This document shows, piece by piece, positions 1 to 9,766 of a stretch of DNA of 64,000 nt. The DNA is from Ensifer sp. Root278 (GTDB lineage Bacteria > Pseudomonadota > Alphaproteobacteria > Rhizobiales > Rhizobiaceae). Position 1 is the first letter of the stretch. Every line of letters begins with the position of its first letter. Location: assembly GCF_001429285.1 (NCBI RefSeq), contig NZ_LMJJ01000012.1, positions 186,530 through 250,529 of the forward strand, written 5' to 3'. Position numbers and translations under genes: made by a program. The notes under the pieces are model-generated. The model saw only the letters and a program-made list of their open reading frames with translations. It was not told the origin of the DNA and ran no database searches.

Positions 1-400
1 CGACCAGCGGGAAGATGTGGCCCGGGCGAACGAAGTCCGTCGGCCCGACATTGGGGTTGGCGAGGTTGCGCACCGTCAACGTACGGTCATCGGCGGAAAT
101 GCCGGTCGTGGTGCCGTGCTTGAAATCGACCGAGACGGTGAAGGCCGTCGTATGGGCAGAATCGTTTTCAGCAACCATGGCATTGAGGTTGAGGCGTTTC
201 GCCTCCTCGCGCGGCATCGGCGTGCAGACGATGCCCGACGTGTGGCGCACGATGAAGGCCATCTTCTCCGGCGTGCAATGCACCGCGGCGACGATCAAAT
301 CGCCCTCGTTCTCGCGGCCGTCATCATCGGTCACGACAACGATTTCGCCGGCCTCGAAGGCGCGGATGGCGTCGACGACACGCTTCTGGTCATAGGACAT
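1..400 (-). CDS. ribB: 3,4-dihydroxy-2-butanone 4-phosphate synthase (partial)
   Basis: Converts ribulose 5-phosphate to the four-carbon precursor of riboflavin. The reverse strand reads from ATG at 400 as MSYDQKRVVDAIRAFEAGEI and continues without a stop to the window edge, so the C-terminus is missing. The family signatures are visible: VVTDDDGRENEGDLI near residues 20-35 (acidic metal and substrate site), HTSGIVCTPM near 55, and the stretch around TAFTVSVDF and RPGHIFPL. It lies downstream of aroC on the same strand, separated by a palindromic repeat. No FMN riboswitch is visible in the 126-base gap. A fused RibA domain cannot be ruled out because the end is missing. Confidence 0.93.
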   Translation of the reverse strand, partial: MSYDQKRVVDAIRAFEAGEIVVVTDDDGRENEGDLIVAAVHCTPEKMAFIVRHTSGIVCTPMPREEAKRLNLNAMVAENDSAHTTAFTVSVDFKHGTTTGISADDRTLTVRNLANPNVGPTDFVRPGHIFPLV

Positions 401-431
401 GGTGCTCTTCCCGAAATAGAGGGCGAATTAC

Positions 432-537
432 TTACAGCGCCGCGCGTCTCGTAGACGAGCAAAGGTCGCTGTAACACTTTAAGTTGCTGCATAATTTTGT
501 CCTTAAATCGATTCCGATTTAAGGAATTATGCAGTAA
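432..537. repeat. Interspersed double-hairpin repeat, family A copy 1
   Basis: This is a compound palindrome. The first arm runs from TACAGCG to CGCTGTA (about 433-473). The second arm is a 20-bp stem from CTGCATAATT/CCTTAAATCG (487-510, with a TTGT bulge) to its complement at 515-534, closed by an ATTC loop. Closely related copies lie at 46526-46628 and, internally deleted, at 57072-57130. The right end reaches into the 3' end of aroC. Confidence 0.85.
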
Positions 538-1627
538 GCCGGCCGGTCTGGCCGCGGTCACGCAGGTAGTGATCGGCGATCGTGCAGGCAAGCATCGCCT
601 CGCCGATCGGCACGGCGCGGATGCCGACGCAGGGGTCGTGGCGGCCCTTGGTGCGGACATCGACTTCTTTGCCATCGCTGTCGACCGAGCGGCGCTCGGT
701 GAGGATCGACGACGTCGGCTTGATGGCAAAACGCGCGATCACGGGTTCGCCGGTGGCGATGCCGCCGAGAATACCGCCGGCATGATTGGAGAGGAAGACC
801 GGCTTGCCGTCGACGCCGATGCGCATCTCGTCGGCGTTCTCCTCACCGGTGATCTCGGCCGCACCGAAGCCGTTGCCGATCTCGACGCCTTTGACGGCGT
901 TGATCGACATCAGGTTGGAGGCAATGTCCTGATCGAGCTTGGCATAGATCGGCGCGCCGATGCCGGCGGGCACGCCCTCGGCGACCACTTCGACGACGGC
1001 GCCGATCGAGGAGCCGGCCTTGCGGATGCCGTCGAGATATTCCTCCCAAACCGGCACGATCTCCGGATCCGGCGCGAAGAAGGGGTTGTTGCCCACCTCG
1101 GCCCAATCCCAGTTGGCCCGGTTGATCTTGTGCTTGCCGATCTGGACGAGGGCGCCGCGCACGACGAGCCCCGGAACGACCTTGCGGGCGATGCCGCCGG
1201 CGGCAACGCGCGCCGCGGTCTCGCGCGCCGAGGAACGGCCGCCGCCGCGATAGTCGCGGATGCCGTATTTCAGATCATAGGTGTAGTCGGCGTGGCCAGG
1301 ACGGTAACGCTTGGCGATCTCGGAATAGTCCTTCGAACGCTGGTCGGTGTTCTCGATCAGCATGGAGATCGGCGTCCCGGTCGAGATCATCGTCTCGCCG
1401 TCCTCGTCGAACATCACGCCGGAGAGCACCTTGACGAGATCATCCTCGCGGCGCTGCGTCACGAAACGCGACTGCCCGGGCTTGCGCTTGTCGAGCCAGG
1501 CCTGAAGTTCGGCGAGCGTGAAACGGACGCCGGGCGGGCAACCATCCACCACGCAGCCAAGCGCCGGGCCGTGGCTTTCGCCCCAGGTGGTGACGCGGAA
1601 GAGGTGACCGAAAGTGTTATGCGACAT
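527..1627 (-). CDS. aroC: Chorismate synthase
   Basis: Catalyses the last step of the shikimate pathway, 5-enolpyruvylshikimate 3-phosphate to chorismate, using reduced FMN. The 366-residue product is full length for the family. Visible signatures are [18 protein letters not shown] at residues 16-33, the [14 protein letters not shown] region near 107, [18 protein letters not shown] near 125-143, and a C-terminal [18 protein letters not shown]. The ATG at 1627 fits the family N-terminus [10 protein letters not shown]. The last few codons and the TAA lie inside the family A repeat, so the tail after GRDRGQTG is repeat-derived. The gene reads toward ribB on the same strand. Confidence 0.98.
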   Translation of the reverse strand: MSHNTFGHLFRVTTWGESHGPALGCVVDGCPPGVRFTLAELQAWLDKRKPGQSRFVTQRREDDLVKVLSGVMFDEDGETMISTGTPISMLIENTDQRSKDYSEIAKRYRPGHADYTYDLKYGIRDYRGGGRSSARETAARVAAGGIARKVVPGLVVRGALVQIGKHKINRANWDWAEVGNNPFFAPDPEIVPVWEEYLDGIRKAGSSIGAVVEVVAEGVPAGIGAPIYAKLDQDIASNLMSINAVKGVEIGNGFGAAEITGEENADEMRIGVDGKPVFLSNHAGGILGGIATGEPVIARFAIKPTSSILTERRSVDSDGKEVDVRTKGRHDPCVGIRAVPIGEAMLACTIADHYLRDRGQTGRLTA

Positions 1628-1742
1628 GAAGGCTACCGGACCTTAAGCAAGCAACGGCCGTACGTTTTTCGTACACGGATGCCCTCTCTTAGTGGAAAGC
1701 CGGGGACGGGGAAAGACTTTTGCGCCTGCCGCCGTCGCTTCG

Positions 1743-4700
1743 TCACGATGCCAGGCGCAGGCCGCGGTCGGTCGCAAAGGCGAGGAACTTCTCCGCGCTC
1801 AACGGCCGGGAGAAGGCATAGCCCTGCAGGACGTCGCAGCCGAGGATGCCGAGCATCTCCGCATGTGCCATCGTCTCGACACCTTCGGCAACGGTCTCGA
1901 TGTTGAGCGAGCGGGCGATCTCGATGATCGAACGGACCAGGGCCTGCTCCCGCCGCGCGCTCAGAACCGGAACGACGAGCTGCCGATCGATCTTCAGCCG
2001 CTTCGGCTTGATCTTCAGCAGGCTGACGATCGAGGTATGACCGGTGCCGAAGTCATCGAGCTCGATATCGATGCCGAGTTTCTTGATACCTTCGATGTTG
2101 GTGGCAACGATGTCGTCGCTCTCGTCGAGGAAGATCGATTCCACCAGTTCGAAACAGATCTGGCCGGGCGCGATGCTCAAGCCTTCGAGCGAGGACAGCA
2201 GATCATCCTCCTGAAGCCGCTTCGCCGAAACGTTGACGGAGATCTTGGGAACTCTGAGGCCGGCGGCCGCCCAGCGCATGTGGTCGATCAGCGATTTCTC
2301 CAGCACGAGGCGATCAAGCGCCGCCATGACATTCAATTCCTCCGCGATGCCAAGGAAACGATCCGGCGTCAGGATGCCCTCACGCGGGTGGTTCCAACGC
2401 ACCAGCGCCTCCACCCCGCACAGCGCAAGCGTGGTCGCGTCGAACTGTGGCTGATACCAGGGTTCGAACTCGTCCCGTTCGATGCCTTCGAGGATCTCGT
2501 CGGCGATCCGCTTGGCCGTCACCACTTCGGCCTGCAACACCTCGGTGAAGAACTGATAACGATTACGGCCCGCCTCCTTGGCCCGGTAGAGCGCGATATC
2601 GGCATTGACGAGCAGCTTGCGCGCATCGATCTCCGCGCCACGGCCCACCGCCACACCGATGCTGACACCGAAGCGGCAGGGAAAACCGTTGTAATCGACC
2701 GGCTGGCGCATCGCGGCGATGATCCGGTCACAGCGCACCGCCAGCGCCGCCTCGCCCGGCGCACCGGTGACCGCGACCACGAACTCATCACCACCGATGC
2801 GGGCGATGATATCGCCGGGCCGGATATTTGCCCGGAGGATTTCGGAAGCGTGGATCAGCATGGCGTCCCCGGCTGCGTGGCCGAGCGTGTCATTGATCTG
2901 CTTGAAACGGTCGAGATCGATATGGAGGATGGCGATATCCTCGAGATCACCGGCCCTCGCCAGCCGCTCCAGCGCCTTGTCGAGCATGCGGCGATTTCCA
3001 AGACCGGTCAGGGGATCGTGCAGGGCGTTGTGCTCGATCCGTACCCGCGCCTGCTCCAGCTCGGCGTTCTTCGCATCCGCCATCGCCTTGGCTGCCCGCA
3101 ACTGCTCGGTCATCAGCACGTCTTCGGTGACGTCGAGCGCCATGCCGACGAATTTGCGTGCACCATCCGGCGCCACATGAAGCTTGCCGACCGACCGGAT
3201 GTGGCGGACGCCGCCAGCCGGCAGAAACACGCGCGCCTGGTGCACATAGGTCTCGTCCGCCGCGATTGCGCGGTTGACCGCGTCCAGCGCCGGCGCCCGA
3301 TCATCGGGATGAAGCGCGGTGAGCCATGTCTCCTCGTTGGTGGTCCCATCGGTGTAGACGAGGCCGTAGAGCTGGTGCATGCGGTCGTCCCAATAGGTCA
3401 GTCCGCTATCGAGGTCCGCCTCCCACATGCCGCATCGATAGGAATCGAGTGCCAGGTCGAGCCGGCGTGAAAGCAGTTCAAGATCCTGCTCACGCTCGTA
3501 AAGACCTTTCAGTGCCTGTTCGAGCTCGAGGTTCTGTTGATCGACCTGGGCCTTGGCCGCAGTCAGCCGCTCGGTCTTCATAACGTCGTCTGTGACGTCC
3601 CAACTGATGCCGGTGACCTTTGCGCGCCCATCGGCGCCGCGGTGGCTGGATCCGACGTTGCGGATGTGGCGCAAAGTTCCGTCAGACAGCACGACCCGGT
3701 ATTGCGAGCGATATTCCAGGCCGTCGTCCAGGCTGCGGAACAGCGCGTTGGCGGCGATGCCGATGTCCTCCGGATGCACTGTTGCGCGCCACTCCTCATA
3801 GGTCGGTTCCTCCAGATGGACCTCCAGCCCATGCAGGTGGAACATGCGATCGTCCCAGGAGCGCTGCTGCGTTTCGACGTCGATCTCCCAGACGCCGATC
3901 TTGGACGCGTCGAGCGCGAGGTTCAGCCGGTGGGAGAGCGTCATCACCTCCCCTTCCCGCGCTTTCAGCTTGGCAATGTTGCGCTGCCGTTCGTTGAAGA
4001 GCCCGCCGGTCAAGAGGATCGGGATTACCACGATTGCGACAGCGGCGGCGATCGCCAAGCGAATGGCATCGATGTTTTCGGGAAGCTGGTCCCACTCGCC
4101 AACCGGCATGGCTGCGAGCTCCCAAGCGCCACCCGCCAGATCCAGCCGACGCGTCACCGGTGCCTTGCGGAAAAGCGCGTCGTCGCCGAAGAACGCATCC
4201 TGGATCCGCTCCTGCTCGGAGATATCCCTGATCGCGAGGTGAACGTCGACGTAGCGATGATCCTTCGTCAGTTCCGGCGTTTCGCTGCCCGCCTCCAAGA
4301 GGCGCGCGGCGCGATAGAGCGCCCTTTCATCGATGATGGCCTCGACATAGCCCCAGCGCTCCATCCGTCCCTGGATCTTGGAAAAGACAGGCAAGAAAAG
4401 CTCGAAGCCGTTGCGGCCGCTCGGCAAGCGAATGGGGCCGATCATCACGGGTCTCACCGTCGACGATGCGCGTTCTATCGCGTGCCTTGTCGCGCCGAAC
4501 CTGTTGAAATCGGTGCCGACGAACCATTGCTGGCTTTCACGCGGAAAGGCGATCCGCACAACACCGGCGGGCGCAGCCGAAGCGCGCACCATCTGCGGGT
4601 TCTGGAGAAGAAGCTTCGTTGCCATGACGGTAAAATCGTCAGGCGTCATCGCCGGGTGCACGCCGATGCTGTTGGCAAATCCGTTCAGCGCGGCGATGTT

Positions 4701-4916
4701 GGTGTTTATCTCCGATTGCAACCGGTTGGCGATGAGGTTCAGTTCGTTCTCGACATCGATCCTGAGGTCACTCTGGAAGTTTTCGCGATTCTGCCGCTCA
4801 TAGACGTACCCGCCGGCAAACACGACGAGGCCGGCGATCGCCGCTGGTATGAGCGATGGTTTCGCAAATCTGGCTGCCGCCCGAATGCGCTGGCGCAGAA
4901 CGTCGATGATCTTCAA
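1743..4916 (-). CDS. CHASE-PAS-PAS-GGDEF-EAL cyclic-di-GMP protein
   Basis: A membrane-bound bifunctional c-di-GMP enzyme of about 1060 residues. Order: a transmembrane helix near residues 17-40, a periplasmic CHASE-type sensor to about 280, a second helix near 285-305, PAS near 325-445, PAS near 480-600, GGDEF near 635-790 and EAL from about 810. The cyclase motif RIGGDEF is intact, and an RPGD inhibitory-site motif lies at the correct spacing before it. The phosphodiesterase side keeps EALVRW, LDDFGTG, a lysine in LKIDRQL, AEGVET and LQGY, so both halves could be active. The start is uncertain: 4937 is TTG, while TTG at 4916 has a good AGGGGA six bases upstream and was chosen. The ligand is unknown. 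Confidence 0.9.
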   Translation of the reverse strand: MKIIDVLRQRIRAAARFAKPSLIPAAIAGLVVFAGGYVYERQNRENFQSDLRIDVENELNLIANRLQSEINTNIAALNGFANSIGVHPAMTPDDFTVMATKLLLQNPQMVRASAAPAGVVRIAFPRESQQWFVGTDFNRFGATRHAIERASSTVRPVMIGPIRLPSGRNGFELFLPVFSKIQGRMERWGYVEAIIDERALYRAARLLEAGSETPELTKDHRYVDVHLAIRDISEQERIQDAFFGDDALFRKAPVTRRLDLAGGAWELAAMPVGEWDQLPENIDAIRLAIAAAVAIVVIPILLTGGLFNERQRNIAKLKAREGEVMTLSHRLNLALDASKIGVWEIDVETQQRSWDDRMFHLHGLEVHLEEPTYEEWRATVHPEDIGIAANALFRSLDDGLEYRSQYRVVLSDGTLRHIRNVGSSHRGADGRAKVTGISWDVTDDVMKTERLTAAKAQVDQQNLELEQALKGLYEREQDLELLSRRLDLALDSYRCGMWEADLDSGLTYWDDRMHQLYGLVYTDGTTNEETWLTALHPDDRAPALDAVNRAIAADETYVHQARVFLPAGGVRHIRSVGKLHVAPDGARKFVGMALDVTEDVLMTEQLRAAKAMADAKNAELEQARVRIEHNALHDPLTGLGNRRMLDKALERLARAGDLEDIAILHIDLDRFKQINDTLGHAAGDAMLIHASEILRANIRPGDIIARIGGDEFVVAVTGAPGEAALAVRCDRIIAAMRQPVDYNGFPCRFGVSIGVAVGRGAEIDARKLLVNADIALYRAKEAGRNRYQFFTEVLQAEVVTAKRIADEILEGIERDEFEPWYQPQFDATTLALCGVEALVRWNHPREGILTPDRFLGIAEELNVMAALDRLVLEKSLIDHMRWAAAGLRVPKISVNVSAKRLQEDDLLSSLEGLSIAPGQICFELVESIFLDESDDIVATNIEGIKKLGIDIELDDFGTGHTSIVSLLKIKPKRLKIDRQLVVPVLSARREQALVRSIIEIARSLNIETVAEGVETMAHAEMLGILGCDVLQGYAFSRPLSAEKFLAFATDRGLRLAS

Positions 4917-5211
4917 TCTTTTCCCCTCGATCCCCAACCAAAGGTAGCGAGCGAACCTTAAGATTGGCTTTCGTCACAAATCCTTGGAAAACCCTATGAT
5001 TCATGGGGAAATCAATATTCCGCCTCCCCTACTTCGACGCTCCCCCGCTTGAAAAAAACGATGTCGCCGTCCAGTCTTGCGGCGTCGGACAGGCCATCAA
5101 AAAACCGGGGCCTGACGGCCAAAAGCCAAGTTACAAGGCAATTTTTGCCACAATCGGGGACCAAGGGTGATGACAAGAATGTTCGCAGAATCGTTGAAAA
5201 GGGCAAGAAAG

Positions 5212-5472
5212 ATGCGTTTTGTCATTGCCGCGCTCATGGCCGCCGCCGGCTTGCTTTCGCCTTTGTCCGCTCTTGCGGAAAGCGCCGACGTGGAAGCGAC
5301 CATTACGGGTGTCGACACCGAACGTCTCAGCCTGCAGCTCGATGACGGCAAGAGCTACCAGGCACCCGAAGAATTCAATTTCGAGGGCCTGAAGGAGGGC
5401 GTGAAGGTGCTGGTCTTCTATACCGAAGTCGATGGCAAGCGGGTCATCAACGACCTCGAAATCGTACAGTAA
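5212..5472 (+). CDS. Small secreted DUF1344-type protein
   Basis: An 86-residue exported protein of unknown function. The ATG at 5212 gives a clean signal peptide (MRFVIAALMAAAGLLSPLSA, cleavage after ALA-E). The reading frame is open back to a GTG at 5167, but that start would bury the signal behind 15 charged residues. The mature part (ATITGVDTERLSLQLDDGK, then a short VLVFYTEVDGKRVI segment) resembles small rhizobial DUF1344 proteins that look like a single beta-barrel unit. It is transcribed divergently from the c-di-GMP enzyme. Confidence 0.8.
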   Translation: MRFVIAALMAAAGLLSPLSALAESADVEATITGVDTERLSLQLDDGKSYQAPEEFNFEGLKEGVKVLVFYTEVDGKRVINDLEIVQ

Positions 5473-5495
5473 GCAGCGACCCGTCCCTCAGATCA

Positions 5496-5545
5496 CGCAA
5501 TTCCGGACGGGAAACCGTTCCATACTTTTCCTGGCATTGCTTTGG
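5496..5545. repeat. Short interspersed repeat, family B copy 1
   Basis: The core runs GCAATTCCGGACGGGAAACC, then a CTTTTCCTGGCATTGCTTT half. The GCAAT/ATTGC ends and the CGGA..GGGAAACCG centre recur at 19943-19992 and 61934-61983. The element lies just beyond the DUF1344 gene, between two convergent genes. Confidence 0.65.
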
Positions 5546-5566
5546 GGCGGGTTATCGTTCCGGCCG

Positions 5567-6151
5567 TCAGATCCAGCCGCTGGCACCGCCGGAAATGCGC
5601 AGAAGGCGATCCTGCGGGATCGCCGCAGACGCAGCCTCTTCGGCCTCCATTTCTCCAAAGAGCTTGAAAAGCGATCGGATGACACCGCCGTGGCTGACGC
5701 AGACGGTCGGCTTCGTCACGTCCTTTAGCCAGGCGGCAACACGCCAGGACAGGATTTCGTAACTCTCGGCATCAGGTCCCGGCGGAATGAAGTCCCACTT
5801 CACCGCGCGCCGTTCGGCGATCCTTTGCGGCGCCGAGCGCTTGAGCTCGGGAAGCGTGTGCCCTTCCCAGTCACCGAAGGATACCTCCTTCAGCCGTTCG
5901 TCGGTACGGTAGGCGGCGGGATCGAGCCCCATCGCCAGCCTCACGCGCTCCATGGTCTCGCGCGTGCGGCCAAGCGGGCTCGCGACGAAATCGAAATGCG
6001 CGGCGTCGGTGCCGAGGATACCGGCGAGTGCTGCGCCATTGCCGGTCGCCTGCTGGCGACCGAAATCATTGAGCGGGATGTCCTTCTGCCCCTGGAGCCG
6101 GCTTTCGGCATTCCAGTCGGTCTGTCCGTGACGGATCACATAGATCAGCAC
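5567..6151 (-). CDS. Histidine phosphatase family protein (phosphoglycerate mutase-like)
   Basis: A 194-residue member of the histidine phosphatase superfamily. The catalytic RHGQTDWN box is at residues 7-14, the second arginine is in SPLGRTRETM near 58-67, the acidic general acid is in EVSFGDWEG near 90, and the second histidine is in VSHGGVIRSL near 152. These residues support a phosphohistidine mechanism. The substrate cannot be read from sequence; the family covers cofactor-dependent mutases, sugar phosphatases and alpha-ribazole phosphatases. It lies 47 bases downstream of fabI on the same strand, so they may be co-transcribed. Confidence 0.88.
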   Translation of the reverse strand: MLIYVIRHGQTDWNAESRLQGQKDIPLNDFGRQQATGNGAALAGILGTDAAHFDFVASPLGRTRETMERVRLAMGLDPAAYRTDERLKEVSFGDWEGHTLPELKRSAPQRIAERRAVKWDFIPPGPDAESYEILSWRVAAWLKDVTKPTVCVSHGGVIRSLFKLFGEMEAEEAASAAIPQDRLLRISGGASGWI

Positions 6152-6198
6152 AACATGTCTCCGGGCAGCGGGGCCGTCGAACCGGCAAGCCGTGCCGA

Positions 6199-7017
6199 TC
6201 AGTCCTTGAGCACGGAGATATCGGGCGCGTCCACCGCCTTCATGCCGACGACATGGTAACCGCTGTCGGCGTGGTGGACTTCACCGGTGACCGAACGCGA
6301 CAGGTCGGAGAGCATGTAGAGGCCGACGTCGCCGACTTCCTCGATCGTCACGGTGCGGCGCAGCGGCGCGTTGTACTCGTTCCACTTGAGGATATAGCGG
6401 AAGTCGCCGATGCCGGAGGCAGCCAGCGTCTTGATCGGGCCGGCGGAGATGGCATTGACGCGAATGTTCTTCGGGCCGAGGTCGACCGCGAGGTACTTCA
6501 CGCTGGCTTCGAGCGCAGCCTTGGCCACACCCATAACGTTGTAGTTCGGCATGACCTTTTCGGCGCCGTAGTAGGTCAGGGTCAGCATCGAGCCGCCATC
6601 GGTCATCAGCTTTTCAGCGCGACGGGCAACCGCGGTGAACGAGTAGACCGAAATCTGCATCGTCTTGGCGAAGTTCTCGGGCGAGGTATCGACGTAGCGG
6701 CCGGTGAGTTCGTCCTTGTCGGAGAAACCGATCGCGTGCACCACGAAATCGATCTTGCCCCATTGCTTTTCGAGCGTATCGAAGACGGCGTCGATGCTGG
6801 CTTCGTCGCTAACGTCGCAATGGCCGGCCATGAAGCCGTCGATCTCGGCGAGCAGCGGCTCGACGCGCTTCTTGAGCGCATCGCCCTGATAGGTCAACGC
6901 AACTTCACCACCCTGCGCGTGGATGGCCTTGGCAATGCCCCATGCGATGGAACGGTTGTTTGCAACGCCCATAATGACGCCGCGTTTGCCCTTCATCAGA
7001 CCGGATGCCTGAGCCAT
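6199..7017 (-). CDS. fabI: Enoyl-[acyl-carrier-protein] reductase (NADH)
   Basis: Reduces trans-2-enoyl-ACP in the last step of each fatty acid elongation cycle. The 272-residue protein is full length for FabI. It has the NADH-binding start GVANNRSIAWGIAKAI, and the catalytic region TLTYYGAEKVMPNYN followed by VMGVAKAALEA supplies the two tyrosines and the lysine of the family active site. ISAGPIKTLAASGI matches the flexible substrate and triclosan-binding region. Rhizobia often carry more than one FabI, so this could be the main or the accessory copy. Confidence 0.96.
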   Translation of the reverse strand: MAQASGLMKGKRGVIMGVANNRSIAWGIAKAIHAQGGEVALTYQGDALKKRVEPLLAEIDGFMAGHCDVSDEASIDAVFDTLEKQWGKIDFVVHAIGFSDKDELTGRYVDTSPENFAKTMQISVYSFTAVARRAEKLMTDGGSMLTLTYYGAEKVMPNYNVMGVAKAALEASVKYLAVDLGPKNIRVNAISAGPIKTLAASGIGDFRYILKWNEYNAPLRRTVTIEEVGDVGLYMLSDLSRSVTGEVHHADSGYHVVGMKAVDAPDISVLKD

Positions 7018-7225
7018 GGTAAGTCCCCAATACTATTTCCAGCAACGGCCGGCGCCGGTGCCAAAGTTCACAAATGTCATAGACACCCCACCGAACGGGT
7101 GCGGCAAATTGTCGAGAATTGCCTATGGCATAGTGGCAAGGGTGGTTCAAGCGCGCCTGAGATCAGGAACTGTTAGTCCCCGTAATATTGGTTCAAAGTG
7201 TCAGCGAACTGTCACAAATCGACCG

Positions 7226-8332
7226 TCACAGATAGAATCCGTCGCGCTGCGACTTCATCAGATCGGTCACCTTCTCATCCGGCGTGTCTTTCAGGACCAG
7301 CCGCAGCTCCACCAGGAGATCGCCATGGGTCCCGTAGGTTCCGGGCAGGCCCTGGCCTGCGAGACGGATGATCTTGTCCGAACCGGACCAGGCCGGCACG
7401 ACGACGGTGACCGGACCAACCGGCGTCTCGATGCGCTCCTCGCAGCCGAGGACAGCACCCTGCAGATCGATCGGTAGGGTCGTGAGCAGGTCAAGGCCAC
7501 GGGTGCGGAAGGTGCCGCTCTGATCGACCCTGAGCGTGACGACGACATCGCCGCGACTCATGCCGGTGACGCGATAACCCTGTTCCGCCAGGCGAATGGT
7601 CTGCCCATCGACGGCACCCGGGGGAATTTGAACCTTCAGGCTCTCGCCATCCGGAAGTTCGACAGTCAGGCGCTGGCGATTGATCAGGTCCCGGATGCTG
7701 ACAGCCAGATCGACGGTAAGGTCGGGCACCTTCTCGGCGGTCTTTGCTGCGCGGCCGCGGATGCGCCGGACGATGGCTGCGACGAGTTCGGCTGCGGGCG
7801 CTGCGGCGCGCTGCATGAGCGGCGTATCCGTCCTGGCGACGGCTTCCGGCTGCGCCTCGGCCGCGGGTTCAGGCTTTACCTCGGCAGCTTGAGCCGTGCG
7901 TTCCGGCTCCTTGGCCGCTGTCGGTTTCGGCGCGGGCTTGGGCGATGGGTTCGCCGCCGGCTTCGGCGATGGCCGGGCCGACTTGGCACGTGCTTCGGCG
8001 CCGAAGATCTGCGAGATGGCGTCCTCGGCGGTCTCCGCGTCGACGGGCGCCTCCTCCTGCACATTGCCACGCATCTTTGCCTTCATCGCCTCCATGCGAC
8101 GAAGCTCGGCCTCGCGGCGCGCATAGTCGTAGCGACTCCTGAGCTTCGGATCGCGCAGAAGCTCATAGGCCTTGCCTGCCTCGGCAAAGCGCTCGGCGGC
8201 AGTGGGGTCGTCCTGGTTATGGTCCGGATGCACGGCCTTTGCCAGCGAACGCCAGGCCGCCTTGATTTCGTCCTGCCCGGCGTTGCGCCGGACACCGAGG
8301 ATCGCATAGGGATCACGCATGGCTTCTACCAT
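7226..8332 (-). CDS. DnaJ/CbpA-type co-chaperone
   Basis: A J-domain protein of 368 residues. The J domain (about 6-70: DPYAILGVRRNAGQDEIKAA) has an intact HPD motif (AVHPDHNQ), so it should stimulate an Hsp70 such as DnaK. A low-complexity Lys/Pro/Ala linker (about 120-190) follows, and then a C-terminal DnaJ-type peptide-binding region (QIPPGAVDGQTIRLAEQG, later IIRLAGQGLPGTYGTHGDLLV). There is no zinc-finger domain, so it is closer to CbpA (type II) than to DnaJ. An alternative ATG at 8320 would remove four residues. It lies downstream of fabI's start region on the same strand. Confidence 0.88.
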   Translation of the reverse strand: MVEAMRDPYAILGVRRNAGQDEIKAAWRSLAKAVHPDHNQDDPTAAERFAEAGKAYELLRDPKLRSRYDYARREAELRRMEAMKAKMRGNVQEEAPVDAETAEDAISQIFGAEARAKSARPSPKPAANPSPKPAPKPTAAKEPERTAQAAEVKPEPAAEAQPEAVARTDTPLMQRAAAPAAELVAAIVRRIRGRAAKTAEKVPDLTVDLAVSIRDLINRQRLTVELPDGESLKVQIPPGAVDGQTIRLAEQGYRVTGMSRGDVVVTLRVDQSGTFRTRGLDLLTTLPIDLQGAVLGCEERIETPVGPVTVVVPAWSGSDKIIRLAGQGLPGTYGTHGDLLVELRLVLKDTPDEKVTDLMKSQRDGFYL

Positions 8333-8540
8333 CTTCTCTGATCGGCGGCCTCTCCTTGATGCCCGCCTTATGCCCCGAATGAAGGCGTCATTGTCGCCCG
8401 TCCACTGAGCATCGATGATCTGGAGAACTTGCTAAATAGTGGTTAGCCGCAACGGCGCCACCGGCTCTGGAATGAGCGTCGCGGACGATCGTTCGCACTT
8501 TTAGAGAATTGTGGTTAATCGCGAATTTCCGAGCGCTATC

Positions 8541-8993
8541 TCAGGCGCGCGGGCCGAAGCTCGTCAGATACCAGGCGCCATCGCCGCCCTGGCACGTGCT
8601 GCCGTCGAACTTTGCGATGCCCTCGTAGGAATGGCGCGTCGTGGTGAAGCGGCGGCAGAGCATGCCGCTCGCGCGGTCTTCCTGAATGATGCTGATGACA
8701 CCGGCGCTGCCAGAAGTCGCGTTGGCCCAAGGGATCGGGTTGATGCTACCGCCACCGAGTTCGGCCGATGTCACGGCATTGCGGACCATCACGGCGTCGG
8801 AGAGGCCATCGGAGGTCTTGGCGACGGGAACGGTACCCGTCGCGACCGTGCGGTCGACGCCGCTGCCAAAGAAATCGAGGCCCGCGCCCATGCAGCCAGA
8901 AAGCACCAGGACCGGCAGGCAAATTGCCGCGCTACGCAGCAAGGCGAAGGAATACCCCTTCTTGGTATCGATCCACTTTGCTATGTCTTGCAC
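8541..8993 (-). CDS. Surface lipoprotein of the RT0821/17-kDa antigen type
   Basis: A predicted outer-membrane lipoprotein of 150 residues. The N-terminal hydrophobic stretch ends in LPVLVLSGC, a good lipobox, with the acylated cysteine near residue 34. The C-terminal half (SGSAGVISIIQ, then GMLCRRFTTTRHSYEG and a GGDGAWYL ending) matches the alphaproteobacterial surface-antigen family. Function is unknown. The start is GTG at 8993 with AGGATT five bases upstream. It is divergent from pdxH, and the 141 bases between them must hold both promoters. Confidence 0.8.
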   Translation of the reverse strand: MQDIAKWIDTKKGYSFALLRSAAICLPVLVLSGCMGAGLDFFGSGVDRTVATGTVPVAKTSDGLSDAVMVRNAVTSAELGGGSINPIPWANATSGSAGVISIIQEDRASGMLCRRFTTTRHSYEGIAKFDGSTCQGGDGAWYLTSFGPRA

Positions 8994-9134
8994 GGCAATC
9001 CTGTCAGACTCGCTGGAGCCGCACGCTGCTCGAGAAGGTCAACGTACAGGCTCCGACATTTTTGATGCGGAAACACCGGTCGGGTTCATCCCGAAGCATT
9101 TCCGCGCCAGACATCACGGCATTGGAAGGCAATA

Positions 9135-9755
9135 ATGGCGGCGAATGAGTTAACAAGCGGTGACTTCACCGAATCAAATGAGCCCTTTTCCCTGTTTGGC
9201 ACATGGCTGAAGGACGCGGAAGGCAGCGAAATCAACGACCCGAACGCGGTCGCGCTTGCCACCGTCGACAGCGACGGATTGCCGAACGTCCGCATGGTCT
9301 TGCTGAAGGGATTCGACGAACGCGGCTTCGTTTTCTACACGAATTTCGAGAGCCAGAAGGGCCAGGAAATCCTTGGCGCCCGCAAGGCAGCCATGTGCTT
9401 CCACTGGAAATCCCTGAGGCGTCAGGTGCGCGTGCGCGGTCCGGTCGAGATCGTGACCGACGAAGAGGCAGACGAATACTTCAAGAGCCGGCCGCGCGGC
9501 AGCCGCATCGGCGCCTGGGCATCGAAACAGTCACGCCCGCTAGAAGGCCGCTTCGCACTGGAAAAGGCCGTCGCCGAATACACCGCCCGCCACGCACTCG
9601 GCGAGATCCCGCGCCCGAGCTATTGGTCCGGCTTCCGCATCCGCCCGACCTCGATCGAATTCTGGCACGACCGCCCGTTCCGGCTGCATGACCGGATGGA
9701 GTTCCGTCGCGCAACACCCGAAGGCGGCTGGGAAAAGGTGCGCATGTACCCTTAA
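9135..9755 (+). CDS. pdxH: Pyridoxamine/pyridoxine 5'-phosphate oxidase
   Basis: FMN-dependent oxidation of pyridoxine or pyridoxamine 5'-phosphate to pyridoxal 5'-phosphate. The 206-residue length is typical. Family landmarks are [39 protein letters not shown] (FMN and substrate binding), [14 protein letters not shown], and the RPTSIEFW segment that precedes the C-terminal W-x-K-V-R-x-x-P signature (ends WEKVRMYP). The ATG is preceded by GGAAGG. The gene stands alone, with a convergent deacetylase 11 bases after its stop. Confidence 0.97.
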   Translation: MAANELTSGDFTESNEPFSLFGTWLKDAEGSEINDPNAVALATVDSDGLPNVRMVLLKGFDERGFVFYTNFESQKGQEILGARKAAMCFHWKSLRRQVRVRGPVEIVTDEEADEYFKSRPRGSRIGAWASKQSRPLEGRFALEKAVAEYTARHALGEIPRPSYWSGFRIRPTSIEFWHDRPFRLHDRMEFRRATPEGGWEKVRMYP

Positions 9756-9766
9756 TTGGCGGCCGT

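Noticed and set aside
1660-1674. GTACG-N5-CGTAC inverted repeat upstream of aroC as an operator
   Set aside because: Five-base arms are too short to support a call without conservation.
497-1906. Long plus-strand reading frame of 469 codons
   Set aside because: It is antisense to aroC, which matches its family end to end. The opposite frame stays open because of GC-rich codon bias.
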